NCBI GenBank assembly: GCA_009773755.1
Contig: WSZJ01000005.1
Coordinates: 36,132 to 100,131, forward strand
Length of the DNA stretch: 64,000 nucleotides
Reading direction: 5' to 3'
Source of the DNA: Planctomycetota bacterium
Lineage (GTDB): Bacteria; Planctomycetota; MHYJ01; WSZJ01
The notes beneath the pieces are model-generated. The model was not told where the DNA came from, did no database searches, and saw only the letters and a list, made by a program, of their open reading frames with translations. The position numbers and the translations under genes are program-made. The first letter of the stretch is position 1; every line of letters starts with the position of its first letter. Positions 35,632 through 44,268 of the stretch are shown piece by piece.

Positions 35632-36255
35632 ATGCCCCCCGTGCCCCCGTCCTCCGATCCGCACTTCGGCCTTCCTTCCTCCCTCGAACCCGCTCACGAG
35701 GAGCGCCGCCTCGAGCCCGTCCCTCACCCGGGCGGCGTCTGGATCGACTGGGGCCCGGCGATTCCGGAAGAGTATGCGCAGGATCGCCTGTGCCTCATGG
35801 TCCGCGACCCGTGGTGCGTGTTCGCGTACTGGGAGCTGACGGGGCCGCATGCGAAGTGGGTTCCGGAGCGGCACGGGCCGGGGACGTTCGCGACGGGGAA
35901 GTGGCGGGTGAAGCTGTTCCGCGGAGCGACCGTGTCGGCCGAAATCGTGGCGTCGCATCCGCTGGGGACGCACTACTTCCCGGTGGAGCCGGACGCGTCG
36001 TGGCGCGCCGAAGCGGGCCTGCGGCTGCCGACTGGCGAATGGGTCGTGGTCGCTTCGTCCGAGGAAGTCCGCACGCCGCGCGCCTGGATCGCGGCGGTGA
36101 CCGACGACGGCTGGGCGGTCACCGAAGAAGAGATGCTGCGCCAGCTCGGCTTCACGGCTGAGGAAGCGGCGCGCCGCGCGGAAGTCGCGCGCCGCGCCGG
36201 CGGCCGGGTCGGCTATCCGGGCATTCCGCCCGGACCCGGGTCGAGCTCCCGGTAG
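35632..36255 (+). CDS. DUF4912 domain protein
   Basis: 207 residues from ATG 35632; an upstream in-frame start would translate the repeat G. The central part matches the DUF4912 pattern: DRLCLMVRDPWCVFAYWEL near 48-66, then strands and EPDASWRAEAGLRLPTG near 122, and the W-V-V-V-A-S-S-E segment. Pro-rich N-terminus and a charged helix near the end (TAEEAARRAEVARR). The family's function is unknown, but it often sits beside glycogen genes, as here after glgA. A carbohydrate-binding or regulatory role is inference. Confidence 0.75.
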   Translation: MPPVPPSSDPHFGLPSSLEPAHEERRLEPVPHPGGVWIDWGPAIPEEYAQDRLCLMVRDPWCVFAYWELTGPHAKWVPERHGPGTFATGKWRVKLFRGATVSAEIVASHPLGTHYFPVEPDASWRAEAGLRLPTGEWVVVASSEEVRTPRAWIAAVTDDGWAVTEEEMLRQLGFTAEEAARRAEVARRAGGRVGYPGIPPGPGSSSR

Positions 36256-36287
36256 TGTTGCGACCGAATTCCCTGGAGGCTCCCGCC

Positions 36288-37331
36288 ATGCTGCGCTTCG
36301 CGTTCCTGCTTTTCGCCCTCGTGGTCTCCCAGGGCTGTCTCGTCCACCACTGGTCCGCCACGGCCGACGGAAAGCTGATCGCGGGATACGCGGGGAAGTC
36401 CGTCATCGTCGCCGACGGAGACCTGAAAGCGCTGGAGACGTACGCCGCCCCGGGAAATCCCGCGATCGTCGAGATCTCGCCCGACGGCAAGTGGGTCGTC
36501 TACAACACGGAGGATTCGAACGAGCTCTGGCTGGTCGACCGCGCCGCGAAAACGCAGAAAAGGATCGCCGCGAATGCCGGCGAGTTCCTCTACAACGCCT
36601 GGTCCCCCGATTCGAACCGGCTTGCTTTCGTGGAGAAATCGCGGAAGGACGGCGCGCTGAGCGGGCTGCTGCGCATCTACAACGTGAAGACCGGCGAGAC
36701 GTTCACGGCGCTCGAGGAATGCACGCCTGCCTGCTCGTGGACGCCGTCCGGCGACGCGCTGTTCGCAGTCCAGGCGTACGTCCGCGAGGACGACGCCGAC
36801 GCCCATTACGGCCGCCTCGTGCACTGGACCGATGGCGAAAAACCGATCGTCCTCGCGCACGTCGCGGAAATGTCCTTCGTCGAAGCCATTTCCGAAGAGG
36901 AAGTCCTCTTCACCTCGGCCATCAACACGCTGCCGGCGGCGGCCGTGAAGGATCCCTGGAAGTCTTTTCGCTTCGGGCTTTTCCGGGCGTCACGAACGAA
37001 CATGTCCGTCGAGCGCGTCGGAACGGCGGAAGTCGGGTGGTTCGCCCAGTCGCCAGACCGCAAGAAGCTGCTGACCATGGTGATCGAGCGGCCGGAAGGA
37101 GAGGAGATGCAGGCGCACCTCGAGCTCACGGACGCGCGCGGCAAGACCATTCGTGTCCTCAAAGACGCGGCGGCCTACAAGGAAAGCGGACCGCTCCCCC
37201 CTCTGTGGCTCGGGAACTCGCGCATCCTCGTGCCCCTGGGCAAGGACGACGCGCGGCGCTTCGAGAAGATCGAAGTCGAGTCGGGCGAGGCGACGGACGT
37301 GACCGAAGCGGTCAAAGGCTGGATGAAGTAG
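36288..37331 (+). CDS. Putative lipoprotein with TolB/WD40-like propeller
   Basis: 347 residues. Signal MLRFAFLLFALVVSQGC with the lipobox Cys at 17. Repeated beta strands with propeller signatures follow: IVEISPDGKWVVYNTED, LYNAWSPDSNRLAFVEK, CSWTPSGDALFAVQAYV and AQSPDRKKLLTMV. Probably a periplasm-facing beta-propeller for protein interaction; no enzyme motif. GGAGG lies 7 nt before the ATG. It converges with the TPR gene, with 3 nt between stops. Confidence 0.7.
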   Translation: MLRFAFLLFALVVSQGCLVHHWSATADGKLIAGYAGKSVIVADGDLKALETYAAPGNPAIVEISPDGKWVVYNTEDSNELWLVDRAAKTQKRIAANAGEFLYNAWSPDSNRLAFVEKSRKDGALSGLLRIYNVKTGETFTALEECTPACSWTPSGDALFAVQAYVREDDADAHYGRLVHWTDGEKPIVLAHVAEMSFVEAISEEEVLFTSAINTLPAAAVKDPWKSFRFGLFRASRTNMSVERVGTAEVGWFAQSPDRKKLLTMVIERPEGEEMQAHLELTDARGKTIRVLKDAAAYKESGPLPPLWLGNSRILVPLGKDDARRFEKIEVESGEATDVTEAVKGWMK

Positions 37332-37334
37332 CCG

Positions 37335-38114
37335 CTACTCGACGTCGAGCGAGCGAAGCGCCACGACTGCCGCGCGGCACTCGAACGACTTCGCCTGCGC
37401 CGGGCCGGCCTTCTCCGCGAGCTCAAGGCACTTTTTCAGCTTCTCGCGCGCCTCCGCGGTCTTCCCGGCGCGGAGCATCCGGATCCCGCCGTAGAACGGA
37501 AGCGCCCACGACAGGTCCTCGCCGCTTCTCGGGAGCATCGTCGCGGCGCCCTTCTCGTCCACGGTGCCCGCAGCGAGCGCCATGAACGCGATGCGCGGTC
37601 CGACCGGACCGTCGGCGCCCCCTCCCTCGTACCACTTCTTCGCTTCCTTGTCCGCCGCTTCGCCTTCGCCTGCAATCACGCGCACGGCCCAGAGCTTTGC
37701 CCGCGCTTCCTCGGAACGCCCTCGCTCCTTGTCCGTCGCTTCCGCCGCCGCGGCGCAGTCGTCGATCGCCCCGCGAAGGTCGGGCTTGAGGAGGCGAAGG
37801 TCGGCGCGGAAGAGATGCCCGTGGGACTTGGCGATGTCGGGGAGGGCGAGGTATTCGGACCACTGGGCGATGGCGGCGTCGGCGTTCTCGTGTGTTTCCA
37901 GCAGGGTGGCGAGGCGCATGCGGAGCCGGAAGTCGTTGGGGCGGGTGTCGGCCACTTCACGCAGGTCGGCGATCGCGCCCTTGAAATCGCCGTCGCGTTC
38001 CTTCTTGTTCGCGCTTTCTTCCTTCGGGTCGACTTCTCGAAACGCGCGTTTCGCGAAGACCGGCAGCGCGAGAAGGGAAGCGAGGACGGCGGCGATAAGG
38101 GCGGTGCGCTGCAT
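37335..38114 (-). CDS. Secreted TPR-like protein
   Basis: 259 residues. A signal peptide (ALIAAVLASLLALPVFA, cleavage near 21) precedes helical repeats of TPR type: GDFKGAIADLREVADTRPND, ADAAIAQWSEYLAL, and a C-terminal AGKTAEAREKLKKCLELAEK. Likely a periplasmic scaffold. No partner can be named. It is divergent from the GTG-started gene at 38210, with a 95-nt gap. Confidence 0.65.
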   Translation of the reverse strand: MQRTALIAAVLASLLALPVFAKRAFREVDPKEESANKKERDGDFKGAIADLREVADTRPNDFRLRMRLATLLETHENADAAIAQWSEYLALPDIAKSHGHLFRADLRLLKPDLRGAIDDCAAAAEATDKERGRSEEARAKLWAVRVIAGEGEAADKEAKKWYEGGGADGPVGPRIAFMALAAGTVDEKGAATMLPRSGEDLSWALPFYGGIRMLRAGKTAEAREKLKKCLELAEKAGPAQAKSFECRAAVVALRSLDVE

Positions 38115-38209
38115 GCGGATTGGACGCGCGCCGCCCCCGGGGGTTCCCCCTATAATCGCGGCGCCATGAGACCCGTCTCGCTTTTCACGCCGGCTGGAGT
38201 TCTCGCCCC

Positions 38210-38710
38210 GTGCCGTGGCTGATCGGCGCCGGCGTCATCGCACTCTGGCTCCTCTGGACCGCTGCGCCCTGGCTGCGGCGCGGCGCCACGACGAACCATA
38301 CTGAGGTCCATGGCGGCGCCGTCGTGTCGATCCAGGAAGGGCCCTGCGCGAACCCTCCGGACTCCCTTGCGCCGCTGTACTTCCGCCGCCTCGCGCGTCT
38401 TGGCGGGTACCTGGCGCTTCAAACGTCCTGCACGGAGAGCGCCTCCGTTGTCCGATTCCTGTTCATCCCCCTCGTTCGCTTCGGCGCCTTGCGACGCGAG
38501 GAGGACCGCGAAACCCTCACCATCGGCAGGGCGCTCCTGTCAGGCCACGGGGGCACGCTGTCCTTCGTGCGGAAGGCCGGTCGCGTCCGCGTCGAGCTGC
38601 GCGGATTCCGCCCGCGCCTCGCAATGCTCCTCTACCGCTGGACCCAGCTCCCGCTTCACGCCGCCGCGGGCCGGTCATTCGTGGCATGGGTCGCCCGGTC
38701 TAGGCCTTGA
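38210..38710 (+). CDS. Membrane-anchored hypothetical protein
   Basis: 166 residues from GTG 38210, with CTGGAG upstream. One N-terminal transmembrane helix (LIGAGVIALWLLWTAAPWL) is followed by a soluble part rich in Arg with strands (FLFIPLVRFGALRREED, VRVELRGFRPRLAMLLYRW). No recognised family. Its last 11 nt overlap the convergent REC-PilZ-like gene. The codon usage resembles its neighbours, which supports it being real. Confidence 0.5.
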   Translation: MPWLIGAGVIALWLLWTAAPWLRRGATTNHTEVHGGAVVSIQEGPCANPPDSLAPLYFRRLARLGGYLALQTSCTESASVVRFLFIPLVRFGALRREEDRETLTIGRALLSGHGGTLSFVRKAGRVRVELRGFRPRLAMLLYRWTQLPLHAAAGRSFVAWVARSRP

Positions 38711-39455
38711 TGATGCCTGTTCCGCGCTCCATCAGGCGCCGCAGGAATCCCTTGAGCCGGTCGCGCTCCGCCGGCGCGATCTCGACGAAACTCAGCTCGG
38801 CATTGAAGCGAGTCGTCATCGGCTCCGGGTCGATCTTCGTCACCTGGCACTTCGCCTTCACGGGCTGCTCGTTGGGGAGGTCCAGCTCGACGGCCAGCAC
38901 CGAGCCTTTCGCCAGCCTCTCCGCAAGCTGCACCTGGAACCCCGCTTCCCCGACCTCCACCGTCAGGCATTCACGCCGCTTCGTGAAAAACCCGTCGGAA
39001 GTGAGCTTGTAGTACATCAGCATCGTCTTCTTCAGCTTTACGCCGATCTGCCGGATGCCGAGTTCGCCCTCCTGGCCGGAAGCGAGTTTGGTCAGCGCTT
39101 CCAGGAGCGATTCCTTCTTGATCGGTTTTCGGACGCGCACGCCGTGGCTGGTGGAAACGGCCCCCATGACGAGGTGCACGGTGTCAGCGTTGTGCAGGAT
39201 GAGCACCTTGACCTTCGGGTATTTGTCCACGAGCCGGCGGACCGCGTTCGAGCCGCCATCGCCTGGCTTGTCGGCATGGCCGGGGAGCCGGAGATCGATC
39301 GCCACGCACCACGGCTTCAGCAGTTCGACGGCCTCGACCATCCCGTCGCCGTGCGCGGCCTCTCCCACCACTTCGTAAGGCGTCCCCTTGATGGCGTCCA
39401 TGAACATCTTGCGGTCGGCTTCTCCTCCATCCGCAAGGACGATCGTGGCCTTCAT
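38700..39455 (-). CDS. REC domain protein with degenerate PilZ-like C-terminus
   Basis: 251 residues from ATG 39455; the longer frame runs into repeat H. Receiver features: VLADGGEAD, WCVAIDLRLPGH with the likely phospho-Asp near 53, VLILHNAD, and VRKPIKKE with the conserved Lys. The N-terminal half clearly matches the two REC-PilZ genes at 985 and 1748 (AHGDGMVEAVELLKPWCVAIDL). In the C-terminal half the Arg cluster is missing and the NxSxxG motif reads EVGEAG, so c-di-GMP binding is doubtful. It forms part of a dispersed paralog family. Confidence 0.7.
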   Translation of the reverse strand: MKATIVLADGGEADRKMFMDAIKGTPYEVVGEAAHGDGMVEAVELLKPWCVAIDLRLPGHADKPGDGGSNAVRRLVDKYPKVKVLILHNADTVHLVMGAVSTSHGVRVRKPIKKESLLEALTKLASGQEGELGIRQIGVKLKKTMLMYYKLTSDGFFTKRRECLTVEVGEAGFQVQLAERLAKGSVLAVELDLPNEQPVKAKCQVTKIDPEPMTTRFNAELSFVEIAPAERDRLKGFLRRLMERGTGIIKA

Positions 39456-39530
39456 GCGTGCTCCTCTATGTTGATGCAGGTCTATGGTGCGCCTGAAGCG
39501 GGGGGGCAGGTCAAGAACTAGATGAAAGGG

Positions 39531-39654
39531 AGTTGTGGGTTGGGGGTTCCGGACGTTGAGTTCCGGGTTCCGGGTTCGGAGTTCCGCGTGGGGTTCAGGG
39601 TTTTGTGTTGGAGTTGGAGTTGGAGTTGGGGTTGGAGTTGGGGTTGGGGTTTGC
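39531..39654. repeat. Heptamer/hexamer repeat block H
   Basis: A run of GTTCCGN-type heptamers (39531-39600) that passes into GTTGGA/GTTGGG hexamers (39605-39652). The first part matches repeat G over about 60 nt with roughly four in five bases the same, including GTTGAGTTCCGGGTTCCG. Unlike the others it has no complementary arm nearby. It lies between the divergent REC-like and MFS genes. Confidence 0.75.
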
Positions 39655-39685
39655 ATTTCCCCTGGGCGGTATACTCCTCCCCTCC

Positions 39686-41002
39686 ATGACGCCTTCCTCC
39701 GCCCCGCGCGCCGGCCGCGCGGAGCTCCCGCTCGTCGCCCGCTACACCCGCGCCCTTCACCTCCGCGCCGAGTTGCTCAACAATGTCTTCGCCGCCATTC
39801 TCGGGTTGGCGGGGATCGTCGCGCGCAAAGGGCTGGGGACCGGCGAAATCGGAATCACGATTCTCGCCACCGCCGGCGCCGCCTCGAATCTGACCGCCAT
39901 CTTCTGGTCGCGCATGATGGAGGGACGTCCGAAGCGCCCCTTCATTATTGCCTCGGCGCTCGTCGGGCGCGCCACGCTGCTCCTCATGGCGTTCGCGACG
40001 TCGCCGCCGCTGTTCATCGCGCTGTGCGTCCTCTACTCCCTGTCCGAGCCGATGTTCATCCCGGCCCAGAACGCGCTCCTCCAGGCGAATTACGATCCTT
40101 CGATCCGCGGACGCGTGTTCGGGTCGATCACGGGACTTTCGAAGCTGACCTTCCTGGCCGCGGCGATCGGCGGGGGGCTGATGCTGAAGTGGCGTCCGGA
40201 GTCCTACCTCTGGATGTTTCCGGCGGCCGGCGTGATCGGCACGATTTCCTATCTCCAATACGCAGCGATCCGGATCCGGCGGCGTGAGACTCCCTCTGTG
40301 GCCGTCACCCCGGTGGCCTCGGCAGGAGCGGTCCGCGAGTTCTTCCGCATCCTGCGCAACGACCGCGACTTCGACCGCTTCGAGCGCAACTTCATGTTCT
40401 ACGGAATGGCGTTCATGATCGTGCTGCCCGTGCACGTCTACCTGATGGTCGACGAACTGCGCATGGACTACTGGACCTACACCGCCTGCCAGCTCGTCCT
40501 CGTGCAGATCATCATCGGCTTCGCTTCGCGCGGTGCGGGCAGGCTGCTCGACAGCATCGGGCCGACGCGGCTCGCCTCGTTCTCCTTCGCCGCGCTCGTC
40601 CTCTACGCGGCCACACTGGCCGCTTCCGCCGTCTTTTCCTCGGTCTTTCTCGCCTTCGCGGGCTTCGCCTTCTTCGGCCTCGGCATGGCCGGCGTCAACG
40701 CGGCCTGGTCCCTCGGCGCGATGCGTTTCGCCGGAGAACGCGATGCCGCCGCCTACATGGGCGCCCACGTCGCCTGCGTCGGCGTTCGCGGGCTCCTCGG
40801 TCCCGTCATAGGCACGGCGATCGTGCTCGCGATGGCGGACGAGAAGGTCGGCCTCGCCCGCTGGGGTATTCCCACGGTCTACGTTCTCGCCGCTCTGCTC
40901 TTCGGCATCGCTTCCATTGCGATGGCCCGACTTCACCGGAGACTCGAAAGAGCGAAGGCCACGCCGGCGCCGGTGCGCACGCCGGCTGAAGCAGCGGTCT
41001 GA
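39686..41002 (+). CDS. Major facilitator superfamily transporter
   Basis: 438 residues with about 12 hydrophobic segments in two halves split by a loop near 205-235. N-half features: SLSEPMFIPAQNALLQANY and RGRVFGSITGLSK, an MFS loop-like RGR motif. The C-half has FGLGMAGVNAAWSLGAM. The substrate cannot be told. The last ATG at 39686 is chosen because earlier starts translate the GTTGGA repeat. It converges with ubiA-like gene, 3 nt between stops. Confidence 0.8.
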   Translation: MTPSSAPRAGRAELPLVARYTRALHLRAELLNNVFAAILGLAGIVARKGLGTGEIGITILATAGAASNLTAIFWSRMMEGRPKRPFIIASALVGRATLLLMAFATSPPLFIALCVLYSLSEPMFIPAQNALLQANYDPSIRGRVFGSITGLSKLTFLAAAIGGGLMLKWRPESYLWMFPAAGVIGTISYLQYAAIRIRRRETPSVAVTPVASAGAVREFFRILRNDRDFDRFERNFMFYGMAFMIVLPVHVYLMVDELRMDYWTYTACQLVLVQIIIGFASRGAGRLLDSIGPTRLASFSFAALVLYAATLAASAVFSSVFLAFAGFAFFGLGMAGVNAAWSLGAMRFAGERDAAAYMGAHVACVGVRGLLGPVIGTAIVLAMADEKVGLARWGIPTVYVLAALLFGIASIAMARLHRRLERAKATPAPVRTPAEAAV

Positions 41003-41005
41003 AGT

Positions 41006-41878
41006 TCAGCTTCCTGCCAGAAACGCGCCCAGGCCCCAGGTGGGAATGAGGAACGCCAGAACGACCAGCCCCGGCGCGGGGTCGGGAAGCGTCCCCAGGA
41101 GAAGCGCCGCGTTGAGCGGGATGAGGCTGCGCACGCCCGTGCGGACAACGACGGGGAGGAAGCGCTCCGGATCTTTCTGCGCGGCGCGGAGGCCGATCGC
41201 GAGAAGGATGGCGGCGGCGGCCGAGAGTGGAATCGCGGCGCGAAGGGGGAGTCGCGTCCATGCGAGCGGGGCGAGAAGGACGGCGGCGGAGAGGACGACG
41301 AGCGAAGCGACGGCCCGGCGCGTGCGGTGGCCTTCTTCGAACGTGCTGAGAAGCGTGATGAGAAAGATGAACACGGCGTTTCCGGCCGGGGCGATGAGTG
41401 TGCGCGCGTGAAAGAGCGAGCCGCCGGCGGCCATGCCGAGCGCGAAGTTCAGGCCGCGCGCCGTCCCCATCGCGAGCGCGCCGGGGATCCGCCAGCGCTT
41501 CAGGAAGGCGTCGTACGCCACGGCGACCAGCGCGATCTGCCCCGCGATCGCGGCGGCGCGCGAGTCAATGCATGCGGCGATGAGAATCCCCGCGGCGAGA
41601 AGCGCGGCGCCGAGGCCGAACGCGACGGCCCGCGGAATCGCGCCGGAAGGGATGGGGCGGTTCGGGTGAAGCGTCCGGTCGCGGTCGGCGTCGCAGACGT
41701 CGTTGAGCACAAGACCGCCCGAATAAAGACAGGCGGACGCCGCCGCGGCAACGCAGGCGCCCTTCCAGTCCCATGTCCCCGTCCAGCCATATCCGGCGAA
41801 GGCATCCGCCGCTGCGGTGAACACGTTCTGGACGCGGACGAGCCGGGCGAGGGCGAGGAGGCGGTTTGGGGGAGGCAT
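41006..41878 (-). CDS. UbiA-family prenyltransferase
   Basis: 290 residues with multiple membrane helices. The first Asp-rich motif NDVCDADRD near 58 and RPIPSG near 74 are diagnostic; the second motif region around YDAFLK near 122 fits the family. UbiA members attach prenyl chains to aromatic or polar acceptors (quinones, haem, lipids, eboC-type pathways); the acceptor here is unknown. Quasi-palindrome I begins 12 nt before its start, and no other quinone gene is nearby. Confidence 0.85.
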   Translation of the reverse strand: MPPPNRLLALARLVRVQNVFTAAADAFAGYGWTGTWDWKGACVAAAASACLYSGGLVLNDVCDADRDRTLHPNRPIPSGAIPRAVAFGLGAALLAAGILIAACIDSRAAAIAGQIALVAVAYDAFLKRWRIPGALAMGTARGLNFALGMAAGGSLFHARTLIAPAGNAVFIFLITLLSTFEEGHRTRRAVASLVVLSAAVLLAPLAWTRLPLRAAIPLSAAAAILLAIGLRAAQKDPERFLPVVVRTGVRSLIPLNAALLLGTLPDPAPGLVVLAFLIPTWGLGAFLAGS

Positions 41879-41890
41879 TGGCAGGGGGAA

Positions 41891-41974
41891 GCAGTAGGTA
41901 GTGGGTAGTAGGTAGGGGGTAGAAACGACCGGTGGCAGCGCGGCAGTTCCTACCTACTACCTCCTACCGACTGC
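41891..41974. repeat. Quasi-palindrome I of GTAGGTA heptamers
   Basis: 26-nt arms at 41891-41916 and 41949-41974, with three mismatches. The left arm reads as GTAGGTA, GTGGGTA, GTAGGTA at a strict 7-nt spacing. It lies between the Sm-like gene and the UbiA gene, both on the minus strand. Confidence 0.75.
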
Positions 41975-42021
41975 CCACTACAGCTTCGATTGCGAGTCCC
42001 CGCATTAGACCGGTCGCTCCC

Positions 42022-42297
42022 CTAGTACTCGATCACATCCTCCAGCTTCGACACGCAAAGCACCGTCTCCAGCCGCACCGTCACCGATTTCCGGTTCGTC
42101 TTGATCCCGAATTTCTTCGCTTCCATGATGTACCGCTCCTTCGTGGAAGAACTTTCGCCACGGTCATGCACGTCGACGTCGCTGAGGGTCATTGCGAGCG
42201 CCGTCACTTCCTTCAGCCGCCCGATGAACACGTAACTCGAGGTCGTATCGACGACGACGTCCACGCCGACGAAAGCGTTGAACGCCTCGGCGCTCAT
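42022..42297 (-). CDS. Sm-like small protein
   Basis: 91 residues: FVGVDVVVDTTSSYVFIGRLKEV, then DVDVHD, STKERYIMEAKKFG and KSVTVRLETVLCVSKLEDVIEY. The pattern of a short Sm1-like strand set (VVVDT...YVFIGRLKEV...ALAMTLSDVDVHD) and a later V-x-R-x-x-x-V-x-x-V strand resembles LSm/Hfq-superfamily proteins found conserved, without assigned function, in Planctomycetota. RNA binding is inference. It lies between UbiA and rseP on the same strand. Confidence 0.6.
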   Translation of the reverse strand: MSAEAFNAFVGVDVVVDTTSSYVFIGRLKEVTALAMTLSDVDVHDRGESSSTKERYIMEAKKFGIKTNRKSVTVRLETVLCVSKLEDVIEY

Positions 42298-42310
42298 GCG
42301 TGGTGAGTCA

Positions 42311-42360
42311 GCTTTGATTTCATGGGTCGCGTCCGAAGGGCGCGACCCATGGAATCAAGC
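42311..42360 (-). terminator. Strong hairpin after rseP
   Basis: Arms 42311-42331 and 42341-42360 (minus-strand stem CCATGGGTCGCG paired with CGCGACCCATGA-type sequence, loop CCCTTCGGA). It sits 11 nt past the rseP stop and before the Sm-like gene start. There is no U-run, so it may be a Rho-assisted terminator or an mRNA-stabilising stem. Confidence 0.6.
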
Positions 42361-42371
42361 GTGTCGAACCG

Positions 42372-44201
42372 CTAGAACATCCTCGCGATGTCGTGCCAGG
42401 TGACGAAGAGCATGAGCGACAGGAGCAGGAGGGCGCCGCCGGCGGCGGCGTATCCCTGGACGCGCGCGGGGACGGGCTTCCCGCGGAGTTTTTCAATGAA
42501 GAGGAAGAAGATGTGGCCGCCGTCGAGGACGGGGATCGGGAGGAGGTTGATGACGGCGAGGTTCATGCTGATCATCCCGAGGAGCCAGAGGAGGTTTCCG
42601 AATCCCTCGGTCGCGCTCTTGTAGGCGGCGGAGACGATGCCGACCGGGCCAGAGAGGTTCGACGCTTCTTCTTCGTGAACGAGCAGCTTGCGGAGCATCT
42701 GGCCGGTCAGCACGAAGACGTCGATCGCCTCGGCGCAGCCGCGCTGAATCGATTCGCCGAAACCGGAACGCAGCATGATCGTCTTGTGCTGAAGCCGGAT
42801 GCTCAGGTCTCCGTCGGCCTTCTTGACCGGTGCCGCGTCCACCGAAAGCGACTGGTCGCCCCGCTTCACGGCGAAACTGAGCTTCTCGCCCTTCCCCGCG
42901 CGCGCTTCCATTTCAACCTGGTCGAGACTGATGTAGATCTCGCCCTTCACGGCCCGCTTGCGGTCGTCCGCCGAGGGGCTGGAGACGATTTTCAGTTCCT
43001 TGCCGTTCACGGTGAGGATGCGGTCGCCGGGCTGAAGTCCCGCTTTCGCGAGCGCCGAATCCGCCGGCACCGTCGCGAGCCGGTTCGACGGCTCGGGCAT
43101 GATGCCGAGGAAGCCTCGGCCGCCCTGGCTCCCGATGAGGACTTCCGCGGACATCGCCTCCGTGCCGCGCTTCCAGGTCACCGTCACCGTCTGTCCGGCC
43201 CGAGGCCGCACGATCTGCGTCAGCGCGCCGAAGCTCGCCACGGATTCGCCTGCGATGGTGGCGATCTCGTCCCCCGGCTTCAGTCCGGCCTTCGCGCCCG
43301 GCGTATTCGGGCGCACCACGCCGACCACGGGCGGCGTCGTCTCGCGGCCGATCCCGAGGACCCATTTTTCCTCGCCCAGCGCGGGCGTGATCGTCAGGGT
43401 GCGGCTCGCGCCGGCCTTGTCGCGCACGACGACCGCGAGCCCCTTGCCGGCGTTCCGGTCGATGATGTCCGAAATCTCGTTCGCGTCGAACACGGGAATC
43501 CCGTCGATCGACACGAATTCGTCCCCTTTGCGCAGGCCGGAAGCGGCCCCGGCCTTGTCCTTCTCGACCTCCGCCACCACCGTCGAAATCGGCGACATCC
43601 CGATCGTCGTCGCCGTCCCCACCGTCACACTCGTCTTGCGCGTCTGGCCGCCGCGCCGGTACTCGACTTCCAGCTTCTCTCCCTTCGGCCTCCGCACGAT
43701 CTCCTTCACGTAATCCTCGTACGCGCGGACCTGCGTCCCCCCGATCGACAGCAGCTCGTCGCCGGCCTGCAGCTCGCTTTCCCACGCGCTCGTGTCCGGC
43801 CGCACGTCCCCCACCATCGGCGCCGCCACCTCTTTCCCCACCATGAACGACAGGATCATGATCGGGAACGCCCACACGAAATTCATCGCGGTGCCGGCGA
43901 CGAAAATCTGGAAGCGCGCAAAGACGCCTTTCGACGTCAGTTCGTCCGGCGCGCCCGTCCGCTCGTCCGGGTTTTCGCCCGCCATCATCACGTACCCGCC
44001 GAGCGGCAAGAGACTGATCCGGTAGTCCGTCTCCCCGCGCTTGACCCCCCAGATCCGCGGCCCCATCCAGATCGAGAACACCGGGCACCTCACCCCGTGC
44101 CACTTCGCAAACATGAAATGTCCGAGCTCGTGGACGAAGATGATGAAGTTGATGCCGAGGAGGATCTCGAGCGAGAACCACAGGCGGGCCAGCACGTCCA
44201 T
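42372..44201 (-). CDS. rseP: RIP metalloprotease RseP (site-2 protease)
   Basis: 609 residues from ATG 44201, with GGAGG upstream; an alternative ATG adds 20 poorly conserved residues. Zinc motif HELGH in helix 1 (residue ~25), second catalytic motif PVLDGGH in the C-terminal helices (~565), and three PDZ-type segments between, each with G-L-x-x-G-D (ELQAGDELLSI, GLRKGDEFVSI, GLKPGDEIATI, GLQPGDRILTV, i.e. up to four). That is longer than E. coli RseP (450, two PDZ). It cleaves membrane-bound anti-sigma factors or signal peptides. It lies downstream of dxr, a common pairing, with a TPR gene in between. Confidence 0.9.
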   Translation of the reverse strand: MDVLARLWFSLEILLGINFIIFVHELGHFMFAKWHGVRCPVFSIWMGPRIWGVKRGETDYRISLLPLGGYVMMAGENPDERTGAPDELTSKGVFARFQIFVAGTAMNFVWAFPIMILSFMVGKEVAAPMVGDVRPDTSAWESELQAGDELLSIGGTQVRAYEDYVKEIVRRPKGEKLEVEYRRGGQTRKTSVTVGTATTIGMSPISTVVAEVEKDKAGAASGLRKGDEFVSIDGIPVFDANEISDIIDRNAGKGLAVVVRDKAGASRTLTITPALGEEKWVLGIGRETTPPVVGVVRPNTPGAKAGLKPGDEIATIAGESVASFGALTQIVRPRAGQTVTVTWKRGTEAMSAEVLIGSQGGRGFLGIMPEPSNRLATVPADSALAKAGLQPGDRILTVNGKELKIVSSPSADDRKRAVKGEIYISLDQVEMEARAGKGEKLSFAVKRGDQSLSVDAAPVKKADGDLSIRLQHKTIMLRSGFGESIQRGCAEAIDVFVLTGQMLRKLLVHEEEASNLSGPVGIVSAAYKSATEGFGNLLWLLGMISMNLAVINLLPIPVLDGGHIFFLFIEKLRGKPVPARVQGYAAAGGALLLLSLMLFVTWHDIARMF

Positions 44202-44268
44202 CGGGCCTCCGGGGTGATGTGAAGGGCGGATCGTAACCGAATTCTGAGGGTGCGCGAACACCGCTGCT

